Below are positions 1 through 6,111 of a stretch of DNA of 14,356 nucleotides, one piece after another. Under the pieces are notes generated by a model. It had not been told where the DNA came from and made no database searches. It worked only from the letters and a program-made list of their open reading frames with translations. Where the stretch lies: the NCBI GenBank assembly GCA_036505275.1, contig DASXTS010000447.1:1-14356 (forward strand), given 5' to 3'. The stretch is from DASXTS01 sp036505275. GTDB taxonomy: Bacteria; Actinomycetota; Actinomycetes; Mycobacteriales; Pseudonocardiaceae. The translations under genes were made by a program, and so were the position numbers. How positions within the stretch are numbered: position 1 is the stretch's first letter; every line of letters starts with the position of its first letter.

Positions 1-214
1 CGCGAAGCACGTCGAGGCACAACCGTCCCACAACGGTGGTCAACCACCCGCCCAGGTTGTCGATGCGCCGCGCGTCGGAGCGGGCTAGCCGCAGCCACGC
101 CTCCTGCACCACGTCGTCGGCCTCGCTCACCGAGCCGAGCATCCGGTTCGCCACCGCGCGAAGGTTGGGACGATGGGCCTCGAACCGCTCCGCCAGCCAG
201 CGATGATCGTCCAC
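1..214 (-). CDS. ECF41/SigJ-type RNA polymerase sigma factor, N-terminal part (cut by window edge)
   Basis: Group IV sigma factor that would direct RNA polymerase to a small set of promoters. Only the first 71 codons are visible; the gene continues beyond position 1. The product begins VDDHRWLAERFEAHRPN and contains RMLGSVSEADDVVQEAWLRL (about residues 29-48) followed by NLGGWLTTVVGRLCLD. This is region 2 in the form typical of the ECF41 (SigJ) group. Members of that group usually carry a C-terminal SnoaL-like domain, but here that part lies outside the window. The GTG at 214 is chosen because a GGGAAGG ribosome binding site lies just upstream and homology begins immediately. It is divergent from the SRPBCC gene across a 69-bp spacer. 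ECF41 genes often sit beside oxidoreductase or carboxymuconolactone-decarboxylase-like genes; an SRPBCC neighbour is different. Family assignment is strong; subgroup is by motif recognition only. Confidence 0.85.
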   Translation of the reverse strand, partial: MDDHRWLAERFEAHRPNLRAVANRMLGSVSEADDVVQEAWLRLARSDARRIDNLGGWLTTVVGRLCLDVLR

Positions 215-274
215 CGTTACCTTCCCGCTTCGCCATCCGTCATGCTGACGTACCGAATCGAGTCGAGGTAACGG
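214..274. repeat. 8-bp inverted repeat spanning the ECF41/SRPBCC divergent spacer
   Basis: CCGTTACC at 214-221 is matched by its reverse complement GGTAACGG at 267-274. The arms sit at the two ends of the spacer, and each abuts or overlaps the leader and ribosome binding region of one of the divergent genes. It could be a shared operator or simply two similar leaders in inverted orientation. No clear -35/-10 for either gene was recognised. Confidence 0.35.
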
Positions 275-283
275 GAAGAAGCG

Positions 284-739
284 ATGAAGCCTGCCGTCAC
301 GACGATTGAGATCGCGCGTACGCCCCAGGACGTCTTCGCATACGTCACCGACCCCACCCGATTCCCCGAGTGGCAGAAGGACGTGGTGAGGGTACGCATG
401 GAGGGCGACCGTGCTGTCGGCTCCCGGTTCGTCACCACCCGCCGCATCGCGGGCGCCGAGCGCGCGCAGACGCAGGAGATAACCGAGATGGACCCGCCCA
501 GGAGGTGGGCCGCTCGGGGAATCGACGGACCAGTCCGGGCACATGCATTCATCGCGGTCGAACCGCTCGATGAAGGCGCTCGTTCACGGGTCACGTTCGC
601 CCTCGATTTCGAAGGGCACGGGGTGGGTGTGCCGCTGATGCCGCTGGTCCGGAGGCAGTACCAGAACGTGAGCCCGAGGAGTTACCGCAACCTGACGACA
701 CTGCTCGAAGGACGGGCTGCTGATCGACGGTCAGGCTGA
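284..739 (+). CDS. SRPBCC-fold (polyketide cyclase/dehydrase-like, START-type) protein
   Basis: A 151-residue protein of the SRPBCC superfamily, small helix-grip proteins that enclose a hydrophobic ligand. The N-terminus VTTIEIARTPQDVFAYVTDP (residues 5-24) followed by RFPEWQKDV is the usual start of this fold: first strand, then the helix containing a DV-F-YV-DP motif. The middle has the expected strand spacing (GSRFVTTRR, RVTFALDFEG), and the C-terminal helix (about 117-145) closes the pocket. Length matches single-domain members. The ATG at 284 has GGAAGAAG just upstream. It is divergent from the ECF41-type sigma factor and may belong to its regulon, which is an inference from position. 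The ligand cannot be read from the sequence. Such proteins are annotated as cyclases, but most act as binding proteins or have unknown roles. Confidence 0.85.
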   Translation: MKPAVTTIEIARTPQDVFAYVTDPTRFPEWQKDVVRVRMEGDRAVGSRFVTTRRIAGAERAQTQEITEMDPPRRWAARGIDGPVRAHAFIAVEPLDEGARSRVTFALDFEGHGVGVPLMPLVRRQYQNVSPRSYRNLTTLLEGRAADRRSG

Positions 740-813
740 CGACGTCGGCGTCGGCGAACGTGATGATGCCAGACCGCCGATCGATGCGACGGGCCAGCAT
801 TTTCTTGCCCCAG

Positions 814-2106
814 TCACGCGGGCGGGATGTTCAGGTTGCGGTGGAACACGTTGGTCGGGTCGTAGGCCGCCTTGACCTCACGCAGCCGCTGGTAGTCGGC
901 GGCGGGGTAGGCAGTCTCGACCGCGGTCGGGTCGTGCAGGAAGTTCAGGAAGGACCCGCCGGTGGCGTGCCGCCACAGCGGCTCGGCGGATTCCGCCGGG
1001 CCGTCGACGGTGATGGAGAAGGGGATGTCGCGGTGGCCGGCGGGGCCGGCGCCGGGTGCGGGTCGGGCCATCGCGCCGCCCCAGTGCCGCACCTCGACCG
1101 CCCTGGCTTGGCCGGCCACCGCGAGCGCGGTGTCGATCAGCTCGTCGGGCAACGCGCGGAACAGGTCGAAGGCGCGCGGCGCGGTGCTCGGCACGATGCC
1201 AGACACGGCTGCCTGCGGGCAGCCGGGGCGGGCGAAGGTGTCGGCCAGGGGCCGGCCGGCCACCTGCCACAGCGGTCGAAGCGCCCGCCGGGCGGCGGCC
1301 GCGCTCGCGTGTGGCTGGCCGGCGTAGGTCGCCCGGATCGCCATCGTGTCACCGTGCAGCGCGACCGTGCAGGTCAGCTCGTCGGGCATGGTCGGCGCCC
1401 AGCCCCGGTAGCGGGCCAGCACGTCGGCCGCCCGCTCGATCGGGAACAGCGCCTGCCCGGCGTACACCTCGGCCACCGGGTGCAGCCGGATCTCCAGTGC
1501 GGTCGCCACCCCGAAGTTGCCGCCGCCGCCGCGCAACGCCCAGAACAGGTCGGGGTGCCGGTCCGGGCTCGCGTTGACCAGCTCACCGGCCGCGGTGACC
1601 ACGTTGGCCCGCAGCAGGTTGTCCGCGCCGAAGCCGTACCGGCGCGACAGCGAGCCGAGCCCGCCGCCCAGGGTGAAGCCGGCCACCCCAACCGTCGGTG
1701 CGGATCCGGACACCGGGGCCAGGCCGAACGGCGCGGCCGCGGCCAGCACGTCGCGCCACACCGCGCCCGCGCCGACCTTGGCCATCCGCCGATCCGGGTC
1801 GACCAGCACGGTCGCCATCCGGGCGGTCCTCAGCAACAGCCCACCATCGGAGGGCACGTGCGTGCCATGCCCGGTGGCCTGCACCGCGATCGGCAGGTCC
1901 CGGACCCGCGCCCAGCTCACCGCGGCGCGCACATCGGCCGGCCCGGTCGCCTCGGCGATGACCACCGGCCGGGCCTCGAACGCCGGGTCCAGCGACGCCC
2001 GCTGGCCGTCATAGCCGTCATCGCCGGGCAGATGCACCGGACCGCGAAACACCCGGCGCAGATCACCGCCGGCCCCCGACTCGTAGCGGAACAGGTGCTG
2101 AGCCAT
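814..2106 (-). CDS. FAD-linked oxidoreductase, berberine bridge enzyme-like (PCMH family)
   Basis: A 430-residue flavoprotein oxidase. FAD-binding N-terminal half: PVVIAEATGPADVRAAVSWAR (47-67), then QATGHGTHVPSDGG (76-89), whose His80 matches the histidine that attaches FAD covalently in this family. The stretch GSAPTVGVAGFTLGGGLG (134-151) follows. In two-link (bicovalent) members a Cys occupies the place of Ala136, so a single covalent link is predicted. LRGGGGNFGV (191-200) is the second flavin loop. The C-terminus YDPTNVFHRNLNIPP (415-429) is the classic BBE domain. The ATG at 2106 is preceded by GGGAGGAAC at good spacing; the frame stays open upstream, but that part is antisense to other sequence and has no homology. 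No signal peptide is seen, so it is probably cytoplasmic. Members oxidise alcohols, sugars or alkaloid- and polyketide-like substrates; the substrate here is unknown. It appears to be monocistronic and converges with the SRPBCC gene. Confidence 0.92.
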   Translation of the reverse strand: MAQHLFRYESGAGGDLRRVFRGPVHLPGDDGYDGQRASLDPAFEARPVVIAEATGPADVRAAVSWARVRDLPIAVQATGHGTHVPSDGGLLLRTARMATVLVDPDRRMAKVGAGAVWRDVLAAAAPFGLAPVSGSAPTVGVAGFTLGGGLGSLSRRYGFGADNLLRANVVTAAGELVNASPDRHPDLFWALRGGGGNFGVATALEIRLHPVAEVYAGQALFPIERAADVLARYRGWAPTMPDELTCTVALHGDTMAIRATYAGQPHASAAAARRALRPLWQVAGRPLADTFARPGCPQAAVSGIVPSTAPRAFDLFRALPDELIDTALAVAGQARAVEVRHWGGAMARPAPGAGPAGHRDIPFSITVDGPAESAEPLWRHATGGSFLNFLHDPTAVETAYPAADYQRLREVKAAYDPTNVFHRNLNIPPA

Positions 2107-2215
2107 CGGAGTTCCTCCCGCGTGAGCGCCCACACCCCTGCGTCGAAACACCCGACCCGAAATCGACAACCCAGCAGCAACCTCTTCTGCCGCGCTGTGC
2201 GCGCTTGGCGCGGGA

Positions 2216-2660
2216 ATGCCCAGGGACCGGGCCGCTCGTACCTTCGTGCTCATGTCGCGGCTCGGCGTCTCCTTCGTCGTGGCGTTGGTGCAGGCGGCGT
2301 GTTCATCGTGCTGGCGGTGACGCCGGTGTTCGGGCTTCGATTGTCGGGGCAGTGGTGGTTGTCGGTACCGCTGCTGGCGGTGGGCACGGTTGCGTTCTTC
2401 GCCATCGGGATGCTGGCCGGGTCGTTTGCCAAGACGGAGGAGGCGGCGAGCGCGATTGCGAACCTGGTGGTGCTGCCGATGGCGTTCCTGTCGGGGACGT
2501 TCTTTCCGCTGGAAGCGGCGCCGCGGTGGATGCAATTATTGTCGCAGGCTTTTCCGTTGCGGCATTTGAACGATGGAATGTCAAATGTGATGGTGCGGGG
2601 GCAGGGCGTGGGTTCTTTAATTGTCCCGGGGCTAATATTGTTGGGGTTTGCGGTGGAGCG
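2216..2660 (+). pseudogene. ABC-2 type transporter permease, C-terminal remnant with frameshift
   Basis: Two frames together encode the C-terminal half of an ABC-2 (drug/daunorubicin-type) permease. The first frame (ATG at 2216) reads RTFVLMSRLGVSFVVALVQA up to about 2296, then runs into a stop at 2318-2320. The homology resumes one frame over at about 2296 with GVFIVLAVTPVFGLRL and a membrane helix, then NLVVLPMAFLSGTFFPLEAAP and FPLRHLNDGMSNVMVRG. One missing base in the GCGGCG-TG context near 2297 would explain the break. Similarity fades after LILLGFA near 2660, and the remaining frame to 2832 runs antisense into the sigma factor gene. The N-terminal membrane helices (about 100 residues) and the partner ATPase are absent. 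The stretch 2520-2660 is more AT-rich than its surroundings. This is a decayed gene fragment and is unlikely to make a working transporter. Confidence 0.8.
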
Positions 2661-2729
2661 CGCCAGAGTTCCGGGAGCGCAAGTCCTCGTTTGGAGTATT
2701 CGGACATCCAGAGCGCGCTCGGAAGCTGG

Positions 2730-3746
2730 TTATCGGCTTGGGATCGATCGCGGTAGCCCGAACCATGGGAGCACGCTGTTGTCGAAGCGGGTCATGGCGC
2801 AGATCCGGTCGCCGGTGAGGGTGAGGACGTAGAGGCCGATCCCGTGGCGGATGCCGGTAGGGGCGCGCAGGTAGGCTCCGAACGCCGGCTGACCGTTGGC
2901 TCGCGTCCGCACGAGGTCGAACCTCCGGCCCGAGCGGAAGATGCTGGCGCAGAAGCGGGCCACGACGTCCAGGCCCTCGTACTCGAATGGCATCGGTGGC
3001 ATCGAGACGAAGACGTCGTCCGTCAGAAGGGCCACCAGCGCGTCGAGATCGGCGGACTCCCACGCGCGGACGAACTTCGCCACGATCGCATCCTCGGAGG
3101 GTGAGTCGGAGGCGGGAGGCGGTTCGCGGTCGCCGGCCGTCGGCCGTTGGCGCTGCAGGCTGGCGCGCGCCCGTTTGAGGGCGCTGTTGACCGACTCGAC
3201 GGTCGAGTCCAGCATGTCGGCCACCTCGTTCGCGTGGAATCCGAGGACGTCGCGCAAGATGAGGACTGCGAGCTGGCGAGGCGGCAGGACCTGAAGGGCG
3301 GTCATGAAGGCCAGAGAGATGGATTCGGTCTGCTCGTAGCGGGCCTCCGGGCCGGGTGGCACGTCGATCGCACCCTCGAGGAGGGCGTCCGGAAATGGCT
3401 CGAGCCATACGACTTCGCCGAGCCGGGTCGGCTCGGGCGGTTCGACCTCGGGCACGTTCCACTCCTTGGCCGGGCGTCGGCTGGCCGAGCGACGCGCGTT
3501 GAGGCACCGGTTGGTGGCGATCCGGTAGAGCCAGGTGCGCAGCGAGGCGCGTCCCTCGAACCCTCCGAGGCCTTGCCAGGCCGTCAGCAGCGTGTCTTGG
3601 AGGGCGTCCTCGGCATCATGGAAGGATCCGAGCATCCGGTAGCAGTGCACCTGTAGCTCTCGGCGATACGGCTCGGTCAGCTCTCGGAACGCGTCGCCGT
3701 CCCCGGCCCGCGCCCTCGAGATCAGGTCGGCTGCCACCACCCTCAC
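2730..3746 (-). CDS. ECF sigma factor with C-terminal SnoaL-like domain (SigG/ECF56-like)
   Basis: A 338-residue sigma factor. Region 2 covers about residues 17-85, with HCYRMLGSFHDAEDALQDTL and GFEGRASLRTWLYRIATNR. Region 4 covers about 150-200: LPPRQLAVLILRDVLGFHANE, then STVESVNSALKRARASL, the form seen in the SigG/ECF56 group. A linker leads to a SnoaL-like tail at about 220-335 (VAKFVRAWESADLDALVALL, FDNSVLPWFGLP). In such sigma factors the tail replaces a classical anti-sigma factor and modulates activity. The GTG at 3746 is chosen because AGAAGG lies about 9 nt upstream and homology begins there; the open frame extends further to 4010 but without similarity. The gene is divergent from the SDR gene across a palindrome-rich spacer, and no anti-sigma gene is adjacent. 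The 3' end overlaps the open tail of the decayed permease on the other strand. Confidence 0.92.
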   Translation of the reverse strand: MRVVAADLISRARAGDGDAFRELTEPYRRELQVHCYRMLGSFHDAEDALQDTLLTAWQGLGGFEGRASLRTWLYRIATNRCLNARRSASRRPAKEWNVPEVEPPEPTRLGEVVWLEPFPDALLEGAIDVPPGPEARYEQTESISLAFMTALQVLPPRQLAVLILRDVLGFHANEVADMLDSTVESVNSALKRARASLQRQRPTAGDREPPPASDSPSEDAIVAKFVRAWESADLDALVALLTDDVFVSMPPMPFEYEGLDVVARFCASIFRSGRRFDLVRTRANGQPAFGAYLRAPTGIRHGIGLYVLTLTGDRICAMTRFDNSVLPWFGLPRSIPSR

Positions 3747-3792
3747 CGTCGCGTCACCTTCTTCCCGCACCGTGTCGCACTTCCATCCTGTA

Positions 3793-3859
3793 CAGACACC
3801 GGCCGAGGGGCGAACTGGGCGGTTGGTGGGCGCCCACTCTCCCGACGTGGCGGTGTCTG
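3793..3859. repeat. Nested inverted repeats in the sigma factor/SDR divergent spacer
   Basis: Arms CAGACACCG (3793-3801) and CGGTGTCTG (3851-3859) are a perfect 9-bp inverted repeat. Near the centre lies a perfect 12-bp palindrome, GTGGGCGCCCAC (3826-3837). The unit lies between the starts of the ECF sigma gene (3746, minus) and the SDR gene (3994, plus), so it could be an operator or a cruciform/hairpin element for either. No known family of binding sites was recognised. Confidence 0.45.
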
Positions 3860-3942
3860 CATCATCGACGGCTCGGACGATCCCGACGTCGACGGATGGC
3901 GAAATGGCAGCCACGCGAAGACGAGTTTCAGCCGTCGGTCGT

Positions 3943-3954
3943 ACCTCATGAGGT
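3943..3954. promoter_or_regulatory. Perfect 12-bp palindrome upstream of the SDR gene (candidate operator)
   Basis: ACCTCATGAGGT is its own reverse complement and ends 39 bp before the SDR start codon. Size and place fit a homodimeric repressor site, but no repressor gene is adjacent, and chance occurrence in GC-rich DNA cannot be excluded. Confidence 0.35.
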
Positions 3955-3993
3955 GGGCGGATGTGACCACCCGGGCACAGAACGGAACCAGAG

Positions 3994-4785
3994 ATGATGC
4001 TGAAGGACAAGGTTGCGGTGATCTACGGAGCCGGAGGCGCGATCGGCGGCGCTGTCGCACGCGCCTTCGCGTCTGAGGGGGCCAAGCTTTTTCTCACCGG
4101 GCGCCTCCAGGCACCGGTCGAAGCGGTCGCCAAGGACATCGTTTCCGCCGGCGGATCCGCCGAGGCGGCGGAGGTCGACGCGCTCGATGAGCAGGCAGTG
4201 GACGAGCATCTGCAGTCCGTGATCGACAAGGCGGGCCGCGTCGACATCTCGTTCAACGCGGTCGGGATCCCGAACGCCGGGATTCTGGGCGTACCGCTGG
4301 TCGAGCTAGGTGCCGAGCAGTTCGCCCTGCCGATGACGACGTACGCGGCGTCGTACTTCCTGACCGCGCGCCTGGCCGGCAGGCACATGATCTCAAATGG
4401 ATCGGGGGTGATCATGACCGTCACCGCACTCCACTCGCGGACGGGCCTCCCACTGGTGGGAGGCTACGGCCCGGCCATGGCCGCCAAGGAGGCGCTCACT
4501 CGAGATCTGTCCGCCGAGCTCGCACCTCACGGCATTCGCGTGGTCGGTCTGCGACCACAGGGCATGCCGGAGACAAACACGATCAAGGACGCCTTCGAGC
4601 CTCGCGCCAAGGCCACGGGGATGACCTGGGAACAGTGGCAAGAGCTGCTCGCAAGCAGGACCCATCCGCGACGGCTGATGACGCTCGCGGAGATGGCTGA
4701 GGTGGCGGTCTTCATGGCTTCCGACAAGGCGAGCGGGATGACGGGAACTACGGTCAACTTGACCATGGGCAGCCTGGACGACTAG
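3994..4785 (+). CDS. Short-chain dehydrogenase/reductase-fold protein with atypical active site
   Basis: A 263-residue Rossmann-fold protein of SDR length. The nucleotide-binding loop YGAGGAIGGAVARAF is at 11-25, and FNAVG at 88-92 takes the place of the NAG motif. The region normally holding the catalytic residues reads GGYGPAMAAKEALTRDLSAE (156-175). Tyr158 is present, but the usual YxxxK lysine is Met162; Lys165 is three residues late. The usual catalytic Ser position, in VTALHS (143-148), holds Thr or Ala instead. The end, SGMTGTTVNLTMGS, resembles the usual SDR C-terminus. It may be a divergent reductase using another mechanism, as in enoyl-ACP reductase-like SDRs, or a non-catalytic binding protein. 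ATG codons at 3994 and 3997 are both possible; the ribosome binding site is weak (GGAACCAGAG). It is divergent from the SnoaL-tailed sigma factor, which may control it. Confidence 0.88.
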   Translation: MMLKDKVAVIYGAGGAIGGAVARAFASEGAKLFLTGRLQAPVEAVAKDIVSAGGSAEAAEVDALDEQAVDEHLQSVIDKAGRVDISFNAVGIPNAGILGVPLVELGAEQFALPMTTYAASYFLTARLAGRHMISNGSGVIMTVTALHSRTGLPLVGGYGPAMAAKEALTRDLSAELAPHGIRVVGLRPQGMPETNTIKDAFEPRAKATGMTWEQWQELLASRTHPRRLMTLAEMAEVAVFMASDKASGMTGTTVNLTMGSLDD

Positions 4786-4794
4786 CGGCCAAGC

Positions 4795-4941
4795 GACCTC
4801 AACTTCATGTCCGACGAACCGGCGCCGCATGTGCAGGTCGCCCACGGAGACCGCAAGTACGCGCGGCTGGCTGCACTCAAGAGGAAGTACGACCCGTCCA
4901 ACGTCTTCCGCTTCAACCAGAACATCGCGCCAGCCGACTGA
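4795..4941 (+). pseudogene. 3' remnant of a berberine bridge enzyme-like FAD oxidase
   Basis: After the SDR stop codon, in the same frame, the sequence reads DLNFMSDEPAPHVQVAHGD, then KYARLAALKRKYDPSNVFRF and NQNIAPAD before TGA (4939-4941). NFMSDE plus YDPSNVFRFNQNI is the C-terminal BBE domain of PCMH-type FAD oxidases (compare YDPTNVFHRNLNI in the gene at 814-2106). An ATG at 4807 would give 44 residues, but there is no ribosome binding site and the FAD-binding domain is missing. It is best explained as the scar of a deleted second oxidase gene, with the SDR gene now ending at the deletion point. It is not a copy of the intact gene, since the residues differ. Confidence 0.8.
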
Positions 4942-4982
4942 GCATTACCAGCCGCGGCGTACCCGCCGGACAGTGCCCGCAG

Positions 4983-5696
4983 TCACGCGCCAGCCAGCGT
5001 GGCGGCCAGGTTGCGCCGGGCGCGGCTGCGGGGTAGCAACACCCCGGCGGCAATCAGCCACGCTGCGCCGGCGAACCGGGTGACCGGCAGCGCCGGGTCG
5101 AGTGCGGCGGTGAGCAGGGTGACGGAGGCCAGCACCCCGATCCCGGCGATCACCAGCCCGGACCACGCCAGGGCGCGCGGCAGCAGCCGCAAGATCAGCG
5201 TCGGTACCGCGATGCCGGCGACAAGCAGGGCGAACGGCACGGCGAAGCCGACGCCGCCGGTGGCGAACAGGAGCTGGGCCAGCAGCTTGGCCACCGCCGG
5301 GTCGGCGGTGTCGGCGGTTCCCGCGCGGGTCCAGGCGATCAGGCCGCTGAGCGCCAGCGAGCCGGCGGCGAGCAGCCCGCCGGCCAGGCCGATGGCGGTG
5401 CCGGGTGCGGTGACCCCGAGCTGCCGCAGCCGGCGGTAGGCGGTTGCGCCGTAGATGGCCAGCGGCATGGCCGAGCCGAACAGCAGGAACGCGCCCAGTC
5501 GCTGCGTGCCGATGTGGCTCTGCTGGTAGGCCAACAGATCAGCTGCCGGCGCGGTGGGCTGCGGCATCGCTGCCATCGTGGCGACGCCGGCGATCATCAA
5601 CGCGGTGTAGGCCACTCCGAGCGCCCAGAGCGGGGGTCCGCCCTGCGCCCGCGCGCCGATCGGCGCGGTCACAGCGCCATGTGTCGTCGTGGTCAT
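4983..5696 (-). CDS. Six-helix integral membrane protein, DUF4386-like (tentative)
   Basis: A 237-residue hydrophobic protein with about six membrane segments (roughly 24-44, 66-86, 100-122, 138-163, 176-196, 206-222), a short hydrophilic N-terminus and an arginine-rich C-terminal tail (SRARRN). Layout and the segment YQQSHIGTQRLGAFLLFGSAMPLAIYG (split here: YQQSHIGTQRL, then GAFLLFGSAMPLAIYG) recall the DUF4386 family of unknown function; this is pattern recognition only. The ATG at 5696 has GGGAGAA upstream. It is the last gene of the tight minus-strand operon that begins with the MFS exporter, starting 21 nt after the VOC gene. Its role may be linked to membrane stress or to the exported compound, but nothing in the sequence states a function. 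Confidence 0.75.
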   Translation of the reverse strand: MTTTTHGAVTAPIGARAQGGPPLWALGVAYTALMIAGVATMAAMPQPTAPAADLLAYQQSHIGTQRLGAFLLFGSAMPLAIYGATAYRRLRQLGVTAPGTAIGLAGGLLAAGSLALSGLIAWTRAGTADTADPAVAKLLAQLLFATGGVGFAVPFALLVAGIAVPTLILRLLPRALAWSGLVIAGIGVLASVTLLTAALDPALPVTRFAGAAWLIAAGVLLPRSRARRNLAATLAGA

Positions 5697-5717
5697 GGGT
5701 TCTCCCGTGATCTCTGG

Positions 5718-6101
5718 TCAGCTGCCGCTGCCGTATGGGCGGGTGATGATCTCGAGGAAGTGGCCGCTGGGGTCCTCCCAGTACAGGCCGCGGCCGCCGT
5801 CGTTGGTGTTGAACTGGTTCGGGCGCGTCTTTGCGGGGTCGGCCCAGTAGGTCAGCCCGCGCTGGCGGATTCGGCCGAAGATCTCGTCGAACTCGGCCTC
5901 GGAGACCAGGAACGCGTAGTGCTGTGGGACGGGTGCGCCGTGGTCGTCGGCGAAGTCCAGGGAGACGTCGTTGCCGGCCTGCACCACCAGGAACGGTCCG
6001 TACCGAACCGGGTCGGGCAGGCCGAGGATCTCGGCCAGGAACCGTGCCGACTCGTGCTTGTCATCGACCTTGACGATGGTGTGGTTGAGCTGAACGGTCA
6101 T
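5718..6101 (-). CDS. VOC superfamily (glyoxalase/bleomycin resistance/dioxygenase-like) protein
   Basis: A 127-residue single-domain VOC protein. It starts MTVQLNHTIVKVDDKHESAR (1-20) and has the two beta-alpha-beta-beta-beta halves: FLAEILGLPDPVRYGPFLVV, then HYAFLVSEAEFDEIFGRIRQ, and a C-terminal YWEDPSGHFLEIITRP (107-122). His7, His61 and Glu117 are placed as the metal-binding residues of VOC enzymes, so a metal-dependent activity or metal-assisted binding is possible. Members include glyoxalase I, fosfomycin-modifying enzymes, extradiol dioxygenases and drug-binding resistance proteins; the sequence does not decide between them. An AAGGAG ribosome binding site precedes the ATG. It lies third in the operon, 10 nt after the NmrA-like gene, next to an efflux pump, which favours a detoxification role. 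Confidence 0.9.
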   Translation of the reverse strand: MTVQLNHTIVKVDDKHESARFLAEILGLPDPVRYGPFLVVQAGNDVSLDFADDHGAPVPQHYAFLVSEAEFDEIFGRIRQRGLTYWADPAKTRPNQFNTNDGGRGLYWEDPSGHFLEIITRPYGSGS

Positions 6102-6111
6102 CGGAAACTCC

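Noticed and set aside
591..813. Minus-strand frame between the SRPBCC and FAD oxidase genes
   Set aside because: No start-site signals and no similarity; mostly antisense to the SRPBCC gene. The 74-bp convergent gap holds nothing I can support.
2107..2535. Upstream extension of the FAD oxidase frame (extra 143 codons)
   Set aside because: A strong ribosome binding site precedes the ATG at 2106, and the extension is antisense to the permease remnant with no homology.
760..2832. A 690-codon open frame on the plus strand
   Set aside because: Most of it is antisense to the FAD oxidase, with Arg/Gly/Pro/His-rich composition typical of GC-rich shadows. Only about 2296-2660 has family similarity (ABC-2 permease), reported as a remnant.
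3980..3990. GGAAC before the SDR gene as an ECF-type -35 element
   Set aside because: It lies only a few bases from the start codon, leaving no room for a spacer and -10.
3747..4010. N-terminal extension of the ECF sigma factor to an ATG at 4010
   Set aside because: 88 extra residues without similarity that cross the divergent spacer and the SDR start; the GTG at 3746 has a ribosome binding site.
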